From assembly GCF_024586455.1 (NCBI RefSeq), contig NW_026089687.1, positions 1 through 64,000 of the forward strand: DNA of 64,000 bases, given 5' to 3'. Made by a program: the position numbers and the translations under genes. The stretch comes from Bactrocera neohumeralis (taxonomy: Eukaryota > Arthropoda > Insecta > Diptera > Tephritidae). Numbering within the stretch: the stretch's first letter is position 1; every line of letters begins with the position of its first letter. The notes below the pieces were generated by a model. The model saw nothing but the letters and a program-made list of their open reading frames with translations. It did not search any database and was not told the origin of the DNA. This document shows positions 59,546-64,000 of this stretch, in pieces.

Positions 59546-61366
59546 TAAATTTTTCGACAGTGATTGCACTGAAAAGTCATTAAGCTTCAATGACAAAAGT
59601 TCCACTAAAACGTTAGGAATCCATTGGCTGCCGAAAGAGGATTTGTTTCGATTTGTTTTAGATGACAATTTTAATGATCTGCGAGCCACTAAACGAAACA
59701 TATTGTCAGTTTCTGCTCGCCTTTTTGATCCTCTTGGATTACTAGCCCCACTAGTTACCAAAGCAAAAATCTTATTGCAAGAGCTTTGGATCCAAAAACT
59801 AGATTGGGATGAGTCGATTCCATTGCGCCTTGACACTAGCTGGCAGAACTTTAAAGCCAACTTAATGTAGCTCTCATCGATAAGCATTCCTCGTTACGTA
59901 AACGTTGAGTCGAGTGCCATCTGCCAAATACATGGCTTCTCCGACGCCTCAATAAGGGCGTACGGATGCTGCATATACATACGAAGCCAATCTGCTAGTG
60001 GTATTAAATGCATGCTGCTTACTGCAAAGTCTAGAGTGGCTCCGCTGAAGACCAAATCTCTTCCGCGTCTTGAGCTCTCGGCAGCACATCTTCTTTCGAA
60101 ATTATGGTCAAGAGTAGCGCCTATGTTGAGTCGACATTTCGAAAATATTACATTTTGGACAGACTCTGAAATCGTTTTACATTGGATTAAAACACATCCA
60201 TCTTCACTACAAACCTTCGTCGCAAACAGAGTGTCCGAAATCCAAGAGTTGACTCACAAAGTACATTGGCGACATGTGCCAACGAAACAAAATCCTGTGG
60301 ATCAAGTGTCTCGGGGTTGTAACGTGGACGAATTGAATAATTCAATATTTTTTGGCGGTCCACAGTTCCTCCTAGAAGACCCTGTATTATGGCCAATTAA
60401 TAACCACTTCCAGATCTCACCAGAAGACGAAGCATTAGAGAAGAAGAAAACTACATTTACATTAATTTCGACTGCTGAGAAAAATTCAATATTGGACCTC
60501 ATTGAAAAATTCTCTTCTCATAAAAAATTGCTTCGTGTGGTCGCATATATATTACGATGGATCAGGCGACCACCAAAATCCTCCAAAGGCCAAGATCTGA
60601 CTTCAGAAGAGATAAACTTGAGCTTTCTAAAAATTGCACAGGTGGTCCAACATTCAGAATTTTTGGATTTTATTCAAAAATTGCATAAAGGCACCACCCT
60701 ACCCGCAAACTTGCAAAAACTCAATCCGTTTTTGCATGAGTACTCGGATATGCCGTTGTCGTTCAAATTAATCCGAGTAGAAGGTCGCCTATTAAATGCA
60801 CCTCTCCCATACGATGCTAAATTTCCGCTTTTATTAAATAAAAGTTCGCACTTCGTTATAACGTATTTACGGTTCCTGCATATTCGAAATCACCACGCTG
60901 GGGCTAAAGCGTTGGTTGCGCTTCTTCGAGAACGCATATGGCTAATTAATGCCCGAGAAGCTTGCAGTAGAACCGTAAAACACTGTGTACATTGTTTTCA
61001 TTACAAGCCGAAGTTGCAAAACCAAATAATGGGAAATTTGCCAGTCGAAAGACTTCGATCACTACGGCCCTTTCTTATATGTGGCGTAGATTTTTGTGGT
61101 CCGATATACACAACTCTAAAAATACGCGGTCGACCACCCGTAAAAACATATATTGCAGTTTTCATTTGCTTTACGTCCAAAGCAGTACATTTAGAATTAG
61201 TTTCGGACCTATGTTCTAATTCATTTATTCTCGCCTTAAAAAGGTTCATTGGACGCCGAGGAATGCCGACGAAGATATTCAGCGACAACGCCACCAATTT
61301 CGCCGGCGCCGACCGCAGCTGCGCGAATTGAAGGAGGTGTTTCTAGCAATGGGTCCAGACCTGTAG
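59546..61366 (+). pseudogene. BEL pol: RT tail, RNase H, integrase core
   Basis: Joined in frame to gag near 59546 by a deletion removing protease and most of reverse transcriptase. It reads KTLGIHWLPKEDLFRF and SARLFDPLGLLAPLVTKAK (Pao RT end). TAG at 59868-59870 interrupts, and the same frame continues with RNase H: HGFSDAS, LELSAAH, WTDSEIVLHW. The integrase zinc region is HIRNHHAG ... CVHCF; the core has the first D in CGVDFCGP and the second in FSDNATNFAG. A frameshift near 61315 and a TAG at 61364-61366 end it. The integrase Glu appears further on in FGGLWEAAVKS. Without the RT catalytic centre it is inactive. Confidence 0.9.
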
Positions 61367-61972
61367 AGATTCGCAGCAGACGAAGGGTGCAGCTTCATCT
61401 TTATACCACCGCGGGCGCCGCACTTCGGCGGGTTATGGGAAGCCGCGGTGAAGTCCGCCAAGCATCACGTCGTTCGCGTAATCGGCAACGCGCTACTGAC
61501 CGCAGAGGAATTGTCAACCCTACTAGCAGAAGTGGCGGCCATCCTCAATTCTCGGCCCCTAACACCGTTGAGCCAGGACCCCAACGACGGCGAGGCACTC
61601 ACCCAAGTGCATCTGCTGATAGGGTGCTCCCTGCGAGCATTACCTCCAGAGCAAGTGCCAGTGGACCCAGTTCGTTGTTGTGAGAGATGGCAACTTGTTT
61701 GCTGTCTCAATCAACAGTTCTGGCGACAGTGGTCCAAAGTATACCTGACGGGACTTCAGGAACGCAACAAGTGGCTGCACCCCACTCGCAATCTGCAGCT
61801 CAACGACCTCGTCCTCGTCCACGAGGACAACATGCCGCCACAGCAGTGGGTACTCGGACGCGTCGTCGCCACCGTCGAAGGACAAGACGGCAAGGTGCGA
61901 GTCGCAGACGTGGCGACTAAGGCGGGCACAATTAAGCGTCCCATCCACAAGCTGGCCTTACTTCCAATTTAG
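61367..61972 (+). pseudogene. BEL integrase end and C-terminal domain
   Basis: Open from 61367 in the frame after the stop: PPRAPHFGGLWEAAVKSAKH holds the third integrase acidic residue. LAEVAAILNSRPLTPLSQDP, RWQLVCCLNQQFWRQWSKVY and NDLVLVHEDNMPPQQWVLGR are the conserved C-terminal domain of Pao/BEL integrases (DUF5641 type). It ends with a stop at 61970-61972 just before the polypurine tract. This part is visibly richer in GC than the gag and RNase H parts, a contrast I cannot explain from the window. Confidence 0.88.
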
Positions 61973-62004
61973 GTTGAAGGAAATTGACCGGTCAAGGTGG
62001 CCGG
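61973..62004 (+). other. BEL polypurine tract region
   Basis: Short stretch between the pol stop and the right LTR, ending AAGGTGGCCGG directly before TGTTGCG. The purine-rich run is where plus-strand DNA synthesis would be primed. It is an imperfect tract, consistent with decay or with the family. Confidence 0.55.
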
Positions 62005-62461
62005 TGTTGCGTCAAGCGACATATCTACAAATTTAAAAATAAAAAATGAATTGTAAAATATTGAATTATAAAAATTATAAACTATTGAATTGTTAAAAAT
62101 TAAATTAAGAAGCTCTATTATAAAATACTACTTTGATAAGGCATTCGTAATACCAATCTACTACTTATCTTAATACTTATCTGTTACAATATTGAACGAA
62201 AAGTTGAAGACGATTATACTTACCCCTTATTAATACATATTTATGTTACCACTAGTTTAAGCCGTTAGTTTTAAGATTTAGGCTTAGCAATTAGATTAAG
62301 AAATAAAGAACTGGCATTGTATTCGGACCGCTGAATCAACACGCACGCTTTTTCGTCATCGGAACAATTTATAAGTACTTTTCGCAACAGATAATTGGGG
62401 TGGTTTAAAATTGCGCATCCCTAACTATTTATCGTGTTTCAAAAACGCTAGAAACTTTTCA
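62005..62461 (+). repeat. BEL right LTR
   Basis: 457 bp, TGTTGCGTCAAGCG to AAACTTTTCA. Compared with the left LTR (nested repeat removed) I count about ten substitutions and one 6-bp indel, around 2 percent, most of them in the last 130 bp. It is followed by TCCAC and satellite. Confidence 0.93.
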
Positions 62462-63650
62462 TCCACAATTTTACATTTAGGTATAAAACCGATTTTCTTG
62501 CATATAGAAATCCACAACCAATTTCTTAAAATCATTAGCTTAACATACTAGAGTTAATTATTGCTAATCATCTTACTCAAGTTGACATAAAGCCATAACG
62601 GCAGTGCATTTGGAAAAAATTCCATAACTTTACATTTAGGTATAAGACCGATTTTCTTGCATGTACATATTAAGAAATCCATATCAAGTTGCTTGAAATC
62701 ATTAGCTTCACATATTAAAGTTAATTAACCTTCTTCATTCTACTGAAGTTGGCATAAAGCCAAAACGGCAGTGCACTTGGAAAAAGTCCACAATTTTACA
62801 TTTAAGTATAAAACCGATTTTCTTGCACATACACATTTAGAAATCCATACCAAGTTGCTTCAAATCGTTAGCTTAACATATTCAAGTTAAATAACCCTCA
62901 CCATCTTACTCAAGTTGAAATAAAGCCATACCGGCAGTGCATCTGGAAAAAGTCCACAATTTTACATTTAGGTATAAAACCGATTTTCCTGCATTTAAAC
63001 ATTAAGCAATCCATATCGAGTTGATTCAAATCATTAACGTCACATATTCAAGTTAATTAACCTTCGTCATCTTACAGAAGTTGGCACAAAGCCAAAACGG
63101 CAGTGCATTTGGAAATTTCCAGAATTTTACATTTAGGCATAAAACCGATTTTCTTGCATGTACACATTTAGAAATCCACAACGAATTGCTTCAAATCATT
63201 AGCTTCACATATTAAAGTTAATTAACCCTCACCATCTTACTCAAGTTGACATAAAGCCATAACGGCAGTGCATTTGGAAAAAGTCCACAATTTTACATTT
63301 AGGTATAAAACCGATTTTCTTGATTGTATACATTTAGAAATCCATATCAAGTTGCTTCAAATCAGTAGCTTCACATATTAATGTTAATTAACCTTCTTCA
63401 TCTTACTGAAGTTGGCATAAAGCCAAAACGGCAGTGCATTTGGAAATTTCCAGAATTTTACATTTGGGCATAAAACCGATTTTCTTGCATGTACACATTT
63501 AGAAAACCACAACGAATTGCTTCGAATCATTAAATATCTTCACATATTAAAATTAATTGACCCTCACCGTCTTACTCAAGTTGACATAAAGCCATAACGG
63601 CAGGGCATTTGGAAAAAATCCACAATTTTACAGTTAGGTATTAAATAAAA
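62462..63650 (+). repeat. Satellite block 5 (about seven monomers)
   Basis: Resumes with TCCACAATTTTACATTTAGG. A dimeric arrangement is visible: the variant GGAAATTTCCAGAATTTTAC appears at 63111 and 63442, 331 bp apart, alternating with a GGAAAAAGTCCAC form. The last monomer fades after CAGTTAGGTATTAAATAAAAGG near 63650. Confidence 0.92.
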
Positions 63651-64000
63651 GGTACACAATTTATGTAGGATAATATAAATGTTGTCTGTATTTCGAAAAT
63701 TTGATGATGCTAATTAGAACATTTAATATTCTAAATGCAAATGTAAATTTTAATAAAAATATACATATGTCGACGAGCGGGACGGCGAGAATCCTAATAT
63801 GAATTGCCGGCACTGGCGAACTATGTATTTTCCGCAGGATTGTGGTCGAATTGTCAAACGAAATATATTAGCGTAGGTGTCGACGCGGCGCAGTACGTAA
63901 GCGAAAAGTGATAGGCGAATTGTACGTGACGAAATGTGTAAACGAAAGTTGAGGTGCGAAAGTGTATATGGCGAAAGTTTCGAACGAATTGTATCTGCTT
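63651..64000. other. Unidentified non-satellite sequence at the window edge
   Basis: No satellite motif after about 63650. The first 120 bp are AT-rich; then GC rises (GTCGACGAGCGGGACGGCGAG). From 63890 a loose run of GCGAAA, GCGAATTGT, GACGAAATGT, AACGAAAG, GCGAAAGTG, GCGAAAG and GAACGAATTGTA units appears, spaced 11-16 bases. No frame or known terminus is visible. It may be the 5' end of another element or the array edge. Confidence 0.4.

Larger units (their letters stand above)
55187..62461 (+). mobile_element. BEL/Pao LTR retrotransposon, internally deleted
   Basis: Two direct LTRs beginning TGTTGCGTCAAGCG and ending AAACTTTTCA bound the element. TCCAC is duplicated on both sides (55182-55186 and 62462-62466), the 5-bp duplication expected for BEL/Pao. 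Interior order: long leader with tandem duplications, gag start, gag fused to pol by deletion, RNase H, integrase with zinc motif, and a C-terminal domain. Plus strand. Substitutions between the LTRs are few (about ten plus one small indel counted by eye), so insertion is younger than the satellite but not new. A DINE-like repeat sits in the left LTR. Confidence 0.93.

Overview
This is a eukaryotic, gene-free heterochromatic window, almost certainly from a higher dipteran fly. The evidence is the transposon set: Jockey and RTE non-LTR elements, a hobo/Hermes-type hAT, a rosa-like (DD41D) mariner, a BEL/Pao LTR element, a Helitron and a DINE-like repeat. A tephritid fruit fly is plausible, but the sequence does not prove it. 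I see no host protein-coding gene, tRNA or rRNA.

The backbone is one AT-rich tandem satellite with a monomer of about 166 bp. It fills 1-33572, 39213-46461, 49318-49671, 52762-53119, 55117-55186 and 62462 to about 63650, roughly 250 monomers in all. All pieces are on the same strand and read across the insertions, so this was one array later broken by mobile elements. Monomers carry three dyads: TTGGC-N5-GCCAA, TGGAA-N3-TTCCA and GTTAATTAAC. They fall into linked-variant subfamilies, and local blocks were amplified as multi-monomer units.

The insertions can be read with base precision in most cases. (1) 33573-39212: a degenerate Jockey-type element with a 12-bp target duplication and an A-rich tail, itself split by a 2365-bp Helitron (34868-37232) placed exactly between A and T. 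(2) 46462-49317: a hobo-like hAT with 12-bp inverted termini, an 8-bp duplication ATATACAC and a broken transposase. (3) 49672-52761: an RTE-type element on the minus strand with an (AAG)n tail and a nearly intact endonuclease-reverse transcriptase frame. (4) 53120-55116: a DINE/Helentron-like repeat, interrupted by a mariner-derived inverted structure (53289-54236). (5) 55187-62461: a BEL/Pao element with 5-bp duplication TCCAC, a large gag-pol deletion, a tandemly duplicated leader, and a second DINE-like copy inside its left LTR.

The last 350 bases (about 63651-64000) are neither satellite nor any element I recognise; they may be the edge of the array or the start of another element.

Relative order from nesting: satellite first; then Jockey, hAT, RTE, DINE-like copy A and BEL into satellite; then Helitron into Jockey, mariner into copy A, and DINE-like copy B into BEL. 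All the elements look dead: each coding region has stops, frameshifts or deletions. Nothing here forms an operon or pathway. The biology is satellite structure, possible protein-binding dyads, and the decay of transposons in an array.
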